Notes under the pieces: generated by a model
Told to the model about the DNA's origin: nothing
The model's database searches: none
Seen by the model: the letters and a program-made list of their open reading frames with translations, nothing else
Shown here: positions 8,890-17,367 of the stretch, piece after piece
Position numbering within the stretch: the stretch's first letter is position 1
Layout of the letters: each line of letters begins with the position of its first letter
Position numbers and translations under genes: made by a program
From: an uncultured Clostridiaceae bacterium
Lineage (GTDB): Bacteria; Bacillota; Clostridia; TANB77; CAG-508
Reading direction: 5' to 3'
NCBI GenBank assembly: GCA_946628065.1
Contig: CAMOWC010000004.1
Coordinates: forward strand, 1-64,000
Length of the DNA stretch: 64,000 bases

Positions 8890-9231
8890 TTATATTTTTT
8901 CTATTCGAATGCCTATAACACCATATTTTCTCACTTCTTCAGGGGTGTAAAATTCATATAATATATTTAAAAGCTGTTGTTTAGTTATGGATTTATCTGC
9001 TAATATATCGATACTAAAATCATTTAATAGCTCTTCAAATGTTTTGTATCTTAAGAGTTCTAAAACTTTTGCTTGTATAGTAGCTTCCTCATTTTCTTCA
9101 TTTTTAAAAATTATAGTGTCTCCAATTTCAATTTTTTGTCTTTTTTCGTCAAACAATCTAATCTCTATTTTCTTAGTTCCTTTGTTTATATAGTCAAAAT
9201 ATTTAGACTTTAACCTTAAAATATGATTCAT
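8890..9231 (-). CDS. ASCH-domain protein
   Basis: 113 residues covering one ASCH domain: MNHILRLKSKYFDYINKGTK with the GTKKIEIRL motif, then IEIGDTIIFKNE and GVIGIRIEKI at the end. ASCH domains have a PUA-like beta barrel and bind RNA or modified nucleosides; YqfB-like members hydrolyse acetylcytidine. The start is set by GGAGG eight bases upstream of the ATG at 9231; a longer frame to 9312 lacks a ribosome site and family similarity. Confidence 0.8.
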   Translation of the reverse strand: MNHILRLKSKYFDYINKGTKKIEIRLFDEKRQKIEIGDTIIFKNEENEEATIQAKVLELLRYKTFEELLNDFSIDILADKSITKQQLLNILYEFYTPEEVRKYGVIGIRIEKI

Positions 9232-9318
9232 TTTAAGTTCCTCCAAACAGTATTCTACCATAATTAATTTTTTTTGAAAATACTCTTTTACTACACAAAA
9301 AAACGATTCCATTATACT

Positions 9319-9355
9319 AAAAACAGACTAGCTCGCTTGCTAGTCTGTTTTTAGT
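9319..9355. terminator. Bidirectional terminator
   Basis: CTAAAAACAGACTAGC pairs perfectly with its complement over a 6-base loop, giving A- and T-rich flanks on both strands between the zinc-ribbon gene and the ASCH gene. Confidence 0.8.
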
Positions 9356-9400
9356 ATAAATCCAATTTTATTATTTTTACGTCTTTATCTATGTTATATG

Positions 9401-9700
9401 TTATTTATAATTAATTCCATTTACCTCTACATCAACCATTTTCCAGTTTATCTGAGAATAATATACGCTATTTCTACAATAATTACATGTAAACATCTTC
9501 TTCGAGATATTATATTCCATATCTGCCCCGCACGCTGGACATTTATTCATTATTTTTTTGTTGCCGTTTCCCTCATATGTCACTACCCATATGTCGTTCC
9601 AATACTTGTCAAACTTATCCTCGTTATTCATGTTATTATCCGCATCATCAAAGAAAAAAACTAATGCATAAACTTTTATATAGAGCTTGTTCCTTTTCAT
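9401..9700 (-). CDS. Small zinc-ribbon protein
   Basis: 99 residues. The C-terminal half has two Cys pairs, CPACGADM and CNYCRNSVYY, forming a zinc ribbon of about 25 residues. The N-terminus is basic and hydrophobic, then acidic (DDADNNMNNEDKFD). GGAGG lies just before the ATG at 9700. It is the last gene of the minus-strand cassette with telA, xpaC and two solute-binding proteins. Function unknown. Confidence 0.65.
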   Translation of the reverse strand: MKRNKLYIKVYALVFFFDDADNNMNNEDKFDKYWNDIWVVTYEGNGNKKIMNKCPACGADMEYNISKKMFTCNYCRNSVYYSQINWKMVDVEVNGINYK

Positions 9701-9749
9701 ATCCCTCCATTCATATACCTCCTAATTTATTTACAAACTCATTTTTTAT

Positions 9750-10916
9750 CTATTGATTATTTGCAGCTACCTCTATTTCTAAAAGTTTATCTTTTAATTC
9801 GCCTTCTATTCTTTGTAATTCTACTTCAGCCTCAGCACGTTTTGTTCTGCCTTCTGCATGTATTTGCAAAATTGTGTCTAATGTATCGATAATATCTTTG
9901 TTGGTTTTTTGTAATGTTTCTACGTCTACAATAGCTCTTTCAGATTCTTTTGCTACATCTATAGTTCCCTGTTTTAGTAACTCACTATTTTTCTTAAGCA
10001 TCTCATTTGTTATGTCTGTTACCTGTTTTTGCGCTCCTAATGCATTTTTAGCATTTGTTATGCCAAGAGCGATAACTATCTGATTTTTCCATAGTGGAAT
10101 TGTATTTATTATAGAGCTCTGGATTTTTTCAACAAGTTCACTATCATTATTTTGAATTAATCTAATTTGTGGTGCCATTTGAATTGAAATAATTCTTGTT
10201 GTTTTTAAATCGTATATTTTCTTTTCAAATCTATTAATCATATTAGCCATATCATTTACTGCTTGTACATCTGTTTGTTCTCCACTTTCTTCTGCCTTTT
10301 TCTGCATCTCTGGTAAAGTAACAGTTTTAAGTTCCTCTAATTTTTTTTCACCTGCTATAATATAAAGTGAAAGTTCTTTAAAGTATTCAAGATTTTTTTC
10401 ATACATAGTATCAAATACTGCTATATCCTTCATCATTTGAAGTTTATGGCTTTCTAATTGTTTTTCTATTTTGTCTACATTGTTTTCAACTTTATCATAT
10501 TTTGCAATCAATTTTTGTATTTGTTTTTTTGCTGAATTAAATATACCTGCAAGTCCTGTAGGCATTTTTCCATCTTTTGGTAAGTCACTATCAAAATCTT
10601 TTATTTGTACAACTAAGTCTGTAAGCAATCCTCCAACTTCTCCAGTTGATTTTGTTTTAACATTGTCAAGTACGCTATCAGAAAATTTTGATATTTTTGT
10701 TTGTGCTCCTACACCATACTGTAATACTTGGTTTGTGTCATTAATGTCAAGTTTTGATAAAAAAACATCAATAGCTTGTTTTTCTTCTTCTGTTAATGCA
10801 TCATAATTTAATGATTTTTCAACTTGTGCTTCTTCTACCTTTCTGTTTTCTAATAATCCTTTTTCAATTTCTGTTGTGTCTAATTTTGATTTAACTGTTA
10901 ATTCTAAATCACTCAT
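9750..10916 (-). CDS. TelA/YaaN-family toxic anion resistance protein
   Basis: 388 residues, almost entirely helical, with the TelA-family layout: acidic N-terminus, long coiled coils, the central block SIQMAPQIRLIQNNDSELVEKIQSSIINTIPLWKNQIVIALG and a C-terminal QLQRIEGELKDKLLEI-like helix. TelA proteins give tellurite and other chemical-stress tolerance; the mechanism is unclear. In Bacillus the homologue YaaN is encoded next to XpaC, and an XpaC gene is two genes upstream here, supporting a shared role. AAGGAG precedes the ATG. Confidence 0.88.
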   Translation of the reverse strand: MSDLELTVKSKLDTTEIEKGLLENRKVEEAQVEKSLNYDALTEEEKQAIDVFLSKLDINDTNQVLQYGVGAQTKISKFSDSVLDNVKTKSTGEVGGLLTDLVVQIKDFDSDLPKDGKMPTGLAGIFNSAKKQIQKLIAKYDKVENNVDKIEKQLESHKLQMMKDIAVFDTMYEKNLEYFKELSLYIIAGEKKLEELKTVTLPEMQKKAEESGEQTDVQAVNDMANMINRFEKKIYDLKTTRIISIQMAPQIRLIQNNDSELVEKIQSSIINTIPLWKNQIVIALGITNAKNALGAQKQVTDITNEMLKKNSELLKQGTIDVAKESERAIVDVETLQKTNKDIIDTLDTILQIHAEGRTKRAEAEVELQRIEGELKDKLLEIEVAANNQ

Positions 10917-10952
10917 TTTAATCTCCTTCCGAACATGTTGGTTCTACTTTTT

Positions 10953-12092
10953 TTATTTTCCTAAATATTCAATGAGCTCTTCATACATGCTCATTTTTAA
11001 ACTTGAAACTGTACTTGTAATTTCTTGTGGAATACCGCTTGCATCAACTGCAGATACATCATAGCTTCCACCTGTTACACCTGTTCTAAATCCATACCTA
11101 TTCCATGCTATTTGCTGAATTTCCTTGTCGTTAAAAACCTTTAGGTATTCATTCCCCGCTTCATCAAATGTTGCTATACAGTGAGAATTCCATATCGTTG
11201 GTGTAGGATAAAGTATACGAATTTTGTCTTTTACTTGATTCCAACCATCTGGATTTGATGTTGCAAACTCTATAATGGACTTTTCGTAATCAACAATCAT
11301 TGGCTTGTCACCCATTCCAGTTTTTAAATACATTTCAAAAAGGTCTGCAGGTGTATTGTTCATATATCCTGATTTTAGATAAAATTCTTTTAGTTTTGGA
11401 AGGTTTTCCCTCATCTTTTCTTCAGTTACGTTTCCTTCGCACATAATTGATAAGAGTAACCCATAATACGTTGCCCCAGGTGAAGATGTAACTGGATCAG
11501 TTGAATTTATATTGATGCTTCCATAAATATTATTTAACCCTATTTCACTCCATTTTTTTCCTTCTAGAATATAAGTTAAAAGTTTGTTCATATCTGTAAT
11601 ATAGTAAACTCCATTTGTTTGTGTTACTATCTTTTCCTTAATTAATGCATCTACAACCGTTTCCCAGCTATATATAACAATTGGAGTATTTAGAGTTAGG
11701 CTTCCATCAAGTACTCGGCTCCTTGCTGCTTCTCCTTTGCTAGAGTCTGGGGATAATTTGTAATAATCATAAAATCTCTGATCTGATGGAAACATCGCAT
11801 CATACTTTGACTTATCTTCTCTAACTAGAGGATCTTTTATTATCTTTCCATTACTCCAACTATCATAGATAACATTTAGTCCATACTTCTTTTGCATAAT
11901 GCCTACAACATCTTCATCTGCTAGGAAGTCTTCTTTTCCTCCACCTACAGCTACTGTAACTGGTGTAAGTTTTGAAGTATCAACTCCGCCTGTTTGCTTA
12001 TCATTCCACATTTTAATTCCAATAATTACTGCAATTAAAATAAGTAAAATAGCAATTCCAATGATGGTATTAGTACTTTTTTTCTTTTCCAT
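10953..12092 (-). CDS. Membrane-anchored extracellular solute-binding-like protein
   Basis: 379 residues. One N-terminal membrane anchor (about 8-27, TIIGIAILLILIAVIIGIKMW) is followed by a type II periplasmic-binding fold: VTVAVGGGKEDFLADEDVVGIMQKKYGLNV, YDAMFPSDQ, SPGATYYGLLLSIMC and MIVDYEKSIIEFA. No ABC permease or ATPase is nearby, so ligand capture for import is doubtful. Placed between xpaC and telA with almost no spacing (1 bp after xpaC). Its binding domain resembles that of the upstream vWA fusion protein. Confidence 0.75.
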   Translation of the reverse strand: MEKKKSTNTIIGIAILLILIAVIIGIKMWNDKQTGGVDTSKLTPVTVAVGGGKEDFLADEDVVGIMQKKYGLNVIYDSWSNGKIIKDPLVREDKSKYDAMFPSDQRFYDYYKLSPDSSKGEAARSRVLDGSLTLNTPIVIYSWETVVDALIKEKIVTQTNGVYYITDMNKLLTYILEGKKWSEIGLNNIYGSININSTDPVTSSPGATYYGLLLSIMCEGNVTEEKMRENLPKLKEFYLKSGYMNNTPADLFEMYLKTGMGDKPMIVDYEKSIIEFATSNPDGWNQVKDKIRILYPTPTIWNSHCIATFDEAGNEYLKVFNDKEIQQIAWNRYGFRTGVTGGSYDVSAVDASGIPQEITSTVSSLKMSMYEELIEYLGK

Positions 12093-12093
12093 T

Positions 12094-12720
12094 TTATTCT
12101 CCTTTCTTTATATTAAAGTCTTTTTCATCCATAAAGCCATCCATTTTTAGCATTGATTCAAACACTTTTATCTCAGCATCTGTATCTATCATGTCCGACT
12201 GATACAAGTTGCTCAGTTGTGTCTCAAATGCAGTTTTTATTTTTTCTATCATTCTTTGAATAGAATTCATAAACTTCGCTCCTTCTAAGCTAGAAAGTTT
12301 TTGATTTTCTATTTCATCGTATCTCTCTAATATTTTTATAGTAACAGGTAAATAATAATTTAAAAAGTTATTTGCTTGTTTCAGCTTTTCTGGTTTTTTA
12401 GAAAGTGTATCAATAATTTTATCTGATGTAGAGCAAATATCTTTTATATTTTTTACTAGCTCTACACTCTCTAGTTGCTTCGTTATCGCCCTTAATTTGT
12501 CTGTGTTTTCTTTTGCTTGTTTCAGTATTTCATAGTTGTTAGCAGGATTGTACGAAAAACTTAAATCAGACTTTTTCTCTTTACCAAATATAAGCATTCC
12601 AGCTCCAAATGCAGCTCCTGCCATAAGGCCCGCTCCCCATATTGGAACATTTAATGCTAAATATGGTACTGCAAAAAAACTTCCACCTATAATTGCTGAT
12701 ACAATATAACCTTTTTTCAT
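12094..12720 (-). CDS. XpaC-family protein (5-bromo-4-chloroindolyl phosphate hydrolysis family)
   Basis: 208 residues with two adjacent hydrophobic segments near the N-terminus (about 5-22 and 25-43, rich in Gly and Ala), then a helical cytoplasmic domain with NFLNYYLPVTIKILERYDEIENQ, characteristic of XpaC. The family name comes from a Bacillus phenotype; the true role is unknown. XpaC and TelA genes travel together in Firmicutes, as here. Confidence 0.8.
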   Translation of the reverse strand: MKKGYIVSAIIGGSFFAVPYLALNVPIWGAGLMAGAAFGAGMLIFGKEKKSDLSFSYNPANNYEILKQAKENTDKLRAITKQLESVELVKNIKDICSTSDKIIDTLSKKPEKLKQANNFLNYYLPVTIKILERYDEIENQKLSSLEGAKFMNSIQRMIEKIKTAFETQLSNLYQSDMIDTDAEIKVFESMLKMDGFMDEKDFNIKKGE

Positions 12721-12745
12721 ATTATTCCCTTTCTTTTATTTTCTT

Positions 12746-14342
12746 TTAGTTAAAGCCTCTAACCTTCTTAAATGCAGTTAACAAATTAGTTCTTCCGTCG
12801 AACACAGTCGCATTAGTTAGTCTTGCAATATCATTAAGTTGCCTTGAATCCGCTTCTCCAAATAATATTCCAAAAATTGGAATATCTTTTCCCACTTCTT
12901 TATATTTTGCTTTTAAATCACTGTATTTGCCATAATTTGATTGTCCATCTGTCATTATTATTATAGATAAACTATATTTGTCTTGGTCTTCTTTATCTAG
13001 TATTTCTAATGCTTCTATACTGCAATCATATATGTTTGTAGATCCACCTACTTCGAGTTTCTCAATGTTGTTTATAAGATTTTGTGTGTATGTTCCATTT
13101 TCTGTTTTCCATGTTGCAATATTTCCTTTGTTAAAAGGAATCACCGTTATTTTATCTTTATCTGAAAATTGTAATAAATCTTTTCCAGCTTCTTCTTCAT
13201 TTAAGATATATCTCATTGCGTCTCTTAATTGTTTTATACCATTTCCGTACATACTTCCTGAATAGTCCAAGCAAAATACTGCATGTGTTGGCTTTCTTAA
13301 TTCTGTTTGGTATAGTCCTAAAGCCTTACGAATTACAGTTGTTGATGGATACTTGGTAGTTGTTAAATACTTTGTTGTATCAATTCCCCAACTTGGATTG
13401 AACAAGTTTTTATCTGCATTTTCATTTATTCCGCCATACCAAACTCTTCTGCCAGTCTCTCCAATTATTTTTTGTCCTTCATCACTAAGTAAAAAGCTTT
13501 GCAATATTTGAAATGTTTCGAGTTTGCTTTTGTCTTTATTATCAATGTATGCAAAAGGAGAATCAGAGATTGAAACACCATCTTTTGCATATACAATATA
13601 TAGTGGTTCTTTTCCTCTTTCTTCTAATTTTTTATTAATATTAATTATAGATGCTTCATATGTTACTACCGCATCATAATTTCCTGTTAAGAATAGTTCT
13701 TCCAGAAATTCTTCTGTTCCAGATGAGCGTTGTACTCCTGAAAATAATGAAATAAGTGATTGCTTTAGGTCTTCTTTTTCAAGATCTTCTTCTCTTAATA
13801 TTTCAGGATTTCCTGCAAGTGTAGTTAAGAAACCTAAATATGCTGTAGCGCCAGTGTTTGTTTGAGTTACTGATGGCATATTAAATTTGAGTTTTCCATT
13901 TTCAATTGCATTAACAATATCTTTTGTATATACTTCTGTCCCAATGAAATTTAACTCTTGAGCTTTAGACTTAGTTATTCCAAATACAACAGGATTAATG
14001 CTTGTTGATTTTGAATTTTTTACATTTACATTACTATTCAGCATATATAGCCAAATTGAATTAGATGTCCATACAGCATCATACCTCTCTCCGGAGTTCA
14101 ATTTGTCCATAATTTCAAGTGTTCCCGCGTAGTTTATTCCAACAGATATTCCTTGGCTCTTTGCATATTCTACTAAATTAGATCCTATGTCCATGTTTTC
14201 ATTACTTGAAATTATTCTAAATACCTTACTTGAACTCTTAAATGAGCTATTCGAGTCTGAAAACATAGAATATAGTCCGGTAAAATATGATAGCAACTAA
14301 TAAAAAAATAACCACTGAACTAATCTTTTTGTTTTTTTCCAC
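12746..14342 (-). CDS. Solute-binding/von Willebrand A fusion protein with CGG +1 shift in its signal anchor
   Basis: Starts at GTG 14342 (AAGGAAG nine bases upstream, in-frame TGA just before), runs 21 codons into a hydrophobic anchor (VVIFLLVAIIFY), meets CGG at 14277-14279, and continues only if the C is skipped (GGA = Gly, then LYSMFSDSN). The conceptual product is about 531 residues: anchor, type II solute-binding domain (about 40-320), then a vWA domain (about 345-530) with the MIDAS motif DYSGS, the distal Thr in GGSTN, and MTDGQSN. Without the shift the domain would have no export signal. First gene of the XpaC/TelA cassette. Confidence 0.8.
14277..14279 (-). other. CGG +1 recoding site in the vWA protein
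   Basis: Zero frame TTT TAC CGG ACT; protein resumes as TAC, skip C, GGA CTA TAT (Y-G-L-Y). Codon 22 of the gene. Confidence 0.75.
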
Positions 14343-14578
14343 TTTGTTTCACTTCCTTTTCCAACATACATTTTACTTTAAAAAACCAAAAATCACAATA
14401 GTTTTAAAAAAATACGCTTTAGTTTTATTATTATTTTCCTTTTTTGCTTCTCGGCGCAAGAATATTTCACCACTTCATAAGTCTCTGAATTTTATTTATT
14501 CACCATCATATTTTGAAAAATCACAATTTAAAATTACATGTTTTTTCTCAAAATTCGCATAATATTTATATTTTCACC

Positions 14579-14607
14579 TTGACAATATTTTTCTATCGTT
14601 ATATAAT
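14579..14607 (+). promoter_or_regulatory. Sigma-70/A promoter of the DtxR regulator
   Basis: TTGACA at 14579-14584, exactly 17 bases, then TATAAT at 14602-14607: a consensus vegetative promoter. It probably also feeds the suf operon, since no terminator separates them. Confidence 0.85.
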
Positions 14608-14626
14608 GTTAGCCATGGTTAACATT
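14605..14626 (+). promoter_or_regulatory. Palindromic DtxR-type operator on the promoter
   Basis: A 22-bp dyad with arms AATGTTA and TAACATT around GCCATGGT, symmetric except for one pair. It overlaps the end of the -10 box and the start site. The core GTTAGCC..GGTTAAC resembles known DtxR/IdeR boxes. Autoregulation by the adjacent gene product is the simple inference. Confidence 0.7.
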
Positions 14627-14646
14627 ATTGAAAGGATTTATATTTT

Positions 14647-15109
14647 ATGATATCAAAATCTCAAGAAGAATATTTAAAAACAATATATGTCTTACATCAG
14701 CAAACAGGTTCTGTAAGGGTTACTGACATAGCAAGTAAGATGCAATGTTCTAAACCTAGTGTAAATAAAGCATTGCACTTTCTTAAAGACAATCGGTCTT
14801 ATTAATTATCAAACATATGGCACTATTGAACTTACAGAAGATGGTGAAAGTCTCTCAAGAAAAATCTTAGAAGCATATGATATTGTTTTTTTATTTTTAA
14901 AAGATGTTCTTAATTTAGATGCCTCAAATGCTAAATTAGAAGCAGACAAAATAAAGCAAAGCATGTCAGATGAAACATTAAATAAGCTTGCAAAATACGT
15001 ACATAAAGAACTTAACTTGGGAAATCTCGATTGTGACTACAACATTAACAATGATCTTTGCAGATCTTGTATAAAAAGAGAAAAAGCTAGAAACAATTAT
15101 GAAGTTTGA
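14647..15109 (+). CDS. DtxR/MntR-family metal-dependent repressor, CGG +1 shift at codon 50
   Basis: Conceptual product of 153 residues: winged helix (SQEEYLKTIYVLHQQTGSVR, then VTDIASKMQCSKPSVNKALHFLKDNGLINY) and dimerisation/metal domain (LDASNAKLEADKIKQSMSDE), ending with three cysteines in DCDYNINNDLCRSC. The zero frame stops at TAA two codons after CGG 14794-14796; skipping the C (GGT = Gly, then LINYQTYG) restores the wing. Such repressors sense Fe(II) or Mn(II). It has a consensus promoter with a dyad operator and lies 77 bp upstream of sufC, so it likely links metal supply to Fe-S cluster assembly. Confidence 0.82.
14794..14796 (+). other. CGG +1 recoding site in the DtxR regulator
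   Basis: Zero frame GAC AAT CGG TCT TAT TAA; protein resumes as AAT, skip C, GGT CTT ATT (N-G-L-I). Confidence 0.8.
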
Positions 15110-15185
15110 TAGTAAAACAACAAGCTATTCTATTGTAAGTTTAATAATACTGATTTTTTACAACATATAAAGGGAAGGAATTAAT

Positions 15186-15935
15186 ATGAAAGAAAATTTA
15201 TTAACTATTACTAACCTGCACGTTTCAGCAGGCGAAAAAAATATTTTAAATGGAATCGATTTAAAAATAAACAAAGGGGAAATCCATGTTATTATGGGTC
15301 CAAATGGTTCTGGAAAAACTACTACAGCAAATGCAATTTTCAATAACCCAATGTATACAAAAACAGACGGATCTATACTTTTTGAAGGAGAAGACATTAC
15401 ATCTTCTAGAACAGATGAAATAGCTAGAAAAGGTGTGTTTATGTCTTTTCAACTTCCTGAAGAAATTCCAGGCATTTCTGTGACAAACTTTTTAAAATAT
15501 GCAAAATCAAAAAAATCAAATGAACCAGTAAAAATATTCAGCTTTAAAAATGAGCTAAAAAAATACATGGAAGAATTAAATATGAACCCTGCTAATATGG
15601 AAAGAAGCTTAAATGTTGGCTTTTCCGGTGGTGAAAAAAAGAAAAATGAAATACTGCAAATGTTAGTTTTAAACCCTAAACTCGCAATATTAGATGAAAC
15701 AGATTCAGGGCTTGATGTTGATGCAATCAATACTGTATCTAAGGGAATTCAAATGTTTAAAAATGACAGTAACGCGGTTTTAATTATCACACATAACACA
15801 AAAATACTTAAAAATTTAACTGTTGATTATGTTCATATTCTTGTTGATGGGAAAATAGTAAAAACTGGTTCACAAGAACTTGCAAAAGAAATAGAAGAAA
15901 ATGGATATAGTAAATATAAAAAAGTAATTAACTGA
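15186..15935 (+). CDS. sufC: Fe-S cluster assembly ATPase SufC
   Basis: 249 residues. ABC ATPase of the SufBCD scaffold complex, cytoplasmic. Walker A GPNGSGKTT (about 38-46), signature region VGFSGGEKKKNE (about 142-153), Walker B LAILDETDSGLDVDAI (about 163-178) and switch His in ITHNTK. The KKNEILQ sequence after the signature is typical of SufC rather than transporters. GGGAAGGA precedes the ATG. First gene of sufC-B-D-S-U, the standard Firmicutes order. Confidence 0.95.
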   Translation: MKENLLTITNLHVSAGEKNILNGIDLKINKGEIHVIMGPNGSGKTTTANAIFNNPMYTKTDGSILFEGEDITSSRTDEIARKGVFMSFQLPEEIPGISVTNFLKYAKSKKSNEPVKIFSFKNELKKYMEELNMNPANMERSLNVGFSGGEKKKNEILQMLVLNPKLAILDETDSGLDVDAINTVSKGIQMFKNDSNAVLIITHNTKILKNLTVDYVHILVDGKIVKTGSQELAKEIEENGYSKYKKVIN

Positions 15936-15948
15936 AAGGATTTTATTG

Positions 15949-17346
15949 ATGAAAACTCAGGTTGAAGAAATTAACAGAAATATATATGACTTCAAAAACG
16001 ATGATAATTATGAATATAAAATAAAAAAGGGATTAACTCCTGAAATAGTTGAAGAAATATCAAAGCAAAAAAATGATCCTGATTGGATGAGAGATTTTAG
16101 GCTTAAAGCCTTAGAAGTATATAATAAATTAGAGCTCCCAACGTGGGGACCTGACATATCAGAATTAAACATGAATGAAATTGCGACTTATGTTAAACCA
16201 AAGTCTGCTCTTAGTAGTTCTTGGGAAGATGTTCCAGATGATATTAAATCCACATTTGATAAGCTAGGCATCCCAGAAGCAGAAAAAACGTCCCTTGCAG
16301 GAGTTGGAGCTCAATATGATTCTGAAGTTGTGTATCATAGCATGAAAGAAGATCTAATTAAACAAGGTGTTATTTATACAGATATGGAAACTGCAGTAAA
16401 AGAATACCCAGACATCGTAAAAAAATACTTTATGAAATGTGTACCTGTATCTGATCATAAATTTGCAGCACTTCATGGTGCAGTATGGTCTGGTGGCTCA
16501 TTTGTATATGTTCCAAAAGGAATAAAAGTTGATATCCCTCTTCAATCATATTTTAGGTTAAATTCTCCTGAATCAGGTCAATTCGAACATACGTTAATAA
16601 TAGTTGAAGAAGGTGCAAGCTTACATTTTATTGAAGGGTGCAGTGCGCCAAAGTACAATAAAGTAAACTTACACGCTGGATGTGTTGAATTATACGTTAA
16701 GGATAATGCATATTTAAGATACTCAACAATTGAAAATTGGTCAAAAAACATGCTAAATTTAAATACAAAAAAAGCTTTAGTGGGAAAAAATGCTGAAATG
16801 GACTGGGTTTCTGGTTCTTTTGGTTCTAAAATTTCAATGCTATATCCTATGAGTATATTAAATGGAGAAGGTTCAAAAACCGAATTTACAGGAATTTCTT
16901 TTGCAGGTGGAGGGCAGAATTTAGACAATGGCTTTAAAGTGGTTCATAATGCTCCAAATACTTCAAGTGTTGTAAATGCAAAATCAATATCAAAAAATGG
17001 TGGCAAATGCACATATCGTTCTTACGTAAAAATAAGCGAAAACGCTCCGTTTTCGAAGTCTTCTGTTTCATGCGAGTCACTTATGTTAGACGATATATCA
17101 GTTTCAGATACAATTCCTACAAATGACATTGAAACTGATGATGTAGAATTTTCTCATGAAGCAAAAATAGGCAAAATATCAGATAAAACAATATTCTATT
17201 TAATGAGTAGAGGGCTTTCCGAAGAAGATGCTAAAGCGATGATTGTACGAGGATTTGCATATCCTATTTCAAAGGAATTACCTGTCGAATATGCTGTTGA
17301 AATGAATAGATTAATTAATTTAGAGCTTGAAGGCGCGATAGGATAA
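15949..17346 (+). CDS. sufB: Fe-S cluster assembly scaffold SufB
   Basis: 465 residues. Beta-helix scaffold subunit that builds the cluster with SufC and SufD. Family blocks: SKQKNDPDWMRDFRLKAL, GVGAQYDSEVVYHS, AVWSGGSFVYVPKG, IIVEEGASLHFIEGCSAP, VSGSFGSKISMLYPM and the C-terminal IGKISDKTIFYLMSRGLSEEDA. GAAAGGA eight bases upstream selects the ATG at 15949 over the TTG just before it. Confidence 0.95.
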   Translation: MKTQVEEINRNIYDFKNDDNYEYKIKKGLTPEIVEEISKQKNDPDWMRDFRLKALEVYNKLELPTWGPDISELNMNEIATYVKPKSALSSSWEDVPDDIKSTFDKLGIPEAEKTSLAGVGAQYDSEVVYHSMKEDLIKQGVIYTDMETAVKEYPDIVKKYFMKCVPVSDHKFAALHGAVWSGGSFVYVPKGIKVDIPLQSYFRLNSPESGQFEHTLIIVEEGASLHFIEGCSAPKYNKVNLHAGCVELYVKDNAYLRYSTIENWSKNMLNLNTKKALVGKNAEMDWVSGSFGSKISMLYPMSILNGEGSKTEFTGISFAGGGQNLDNGFKVVHNAPNTSSVVNAKSISKNGGKCTYRSYVKISENAPFSKSSVSCESLMLDDISVSDTIPTNDIETDDVEFSHEAKIGKISDKTIFYLMSRGLSEEDAKAMIVRGFAYPISKELPVEYAVEMNRLINLELEGAIG

Positions 17347-17367
17347 TAATATAGAAAGGAAAACAAT

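Larger units (their letters stand above)
14343..14646. other. Divergent intergenic region
   Basis: About 300 bases between the vWA cassette and the DtxR/suf transcription unit. It carries the GTG-associated ribosome site of the vWA gene at its left end and the regulator's promoter/operator at its right end. I see no gene in the middle; one 91-codon frame there has no ribosome site. Confidence 0.6.

Noticed and set aside
14287-14562. 91-codon plus-strand frame in the intergenic region
   Set aside because: No ribosome site, low-complexity Phe/Leu/Lys composition typical of A+T-rich non-coding DNA, and it overlaps the vWA gene start.
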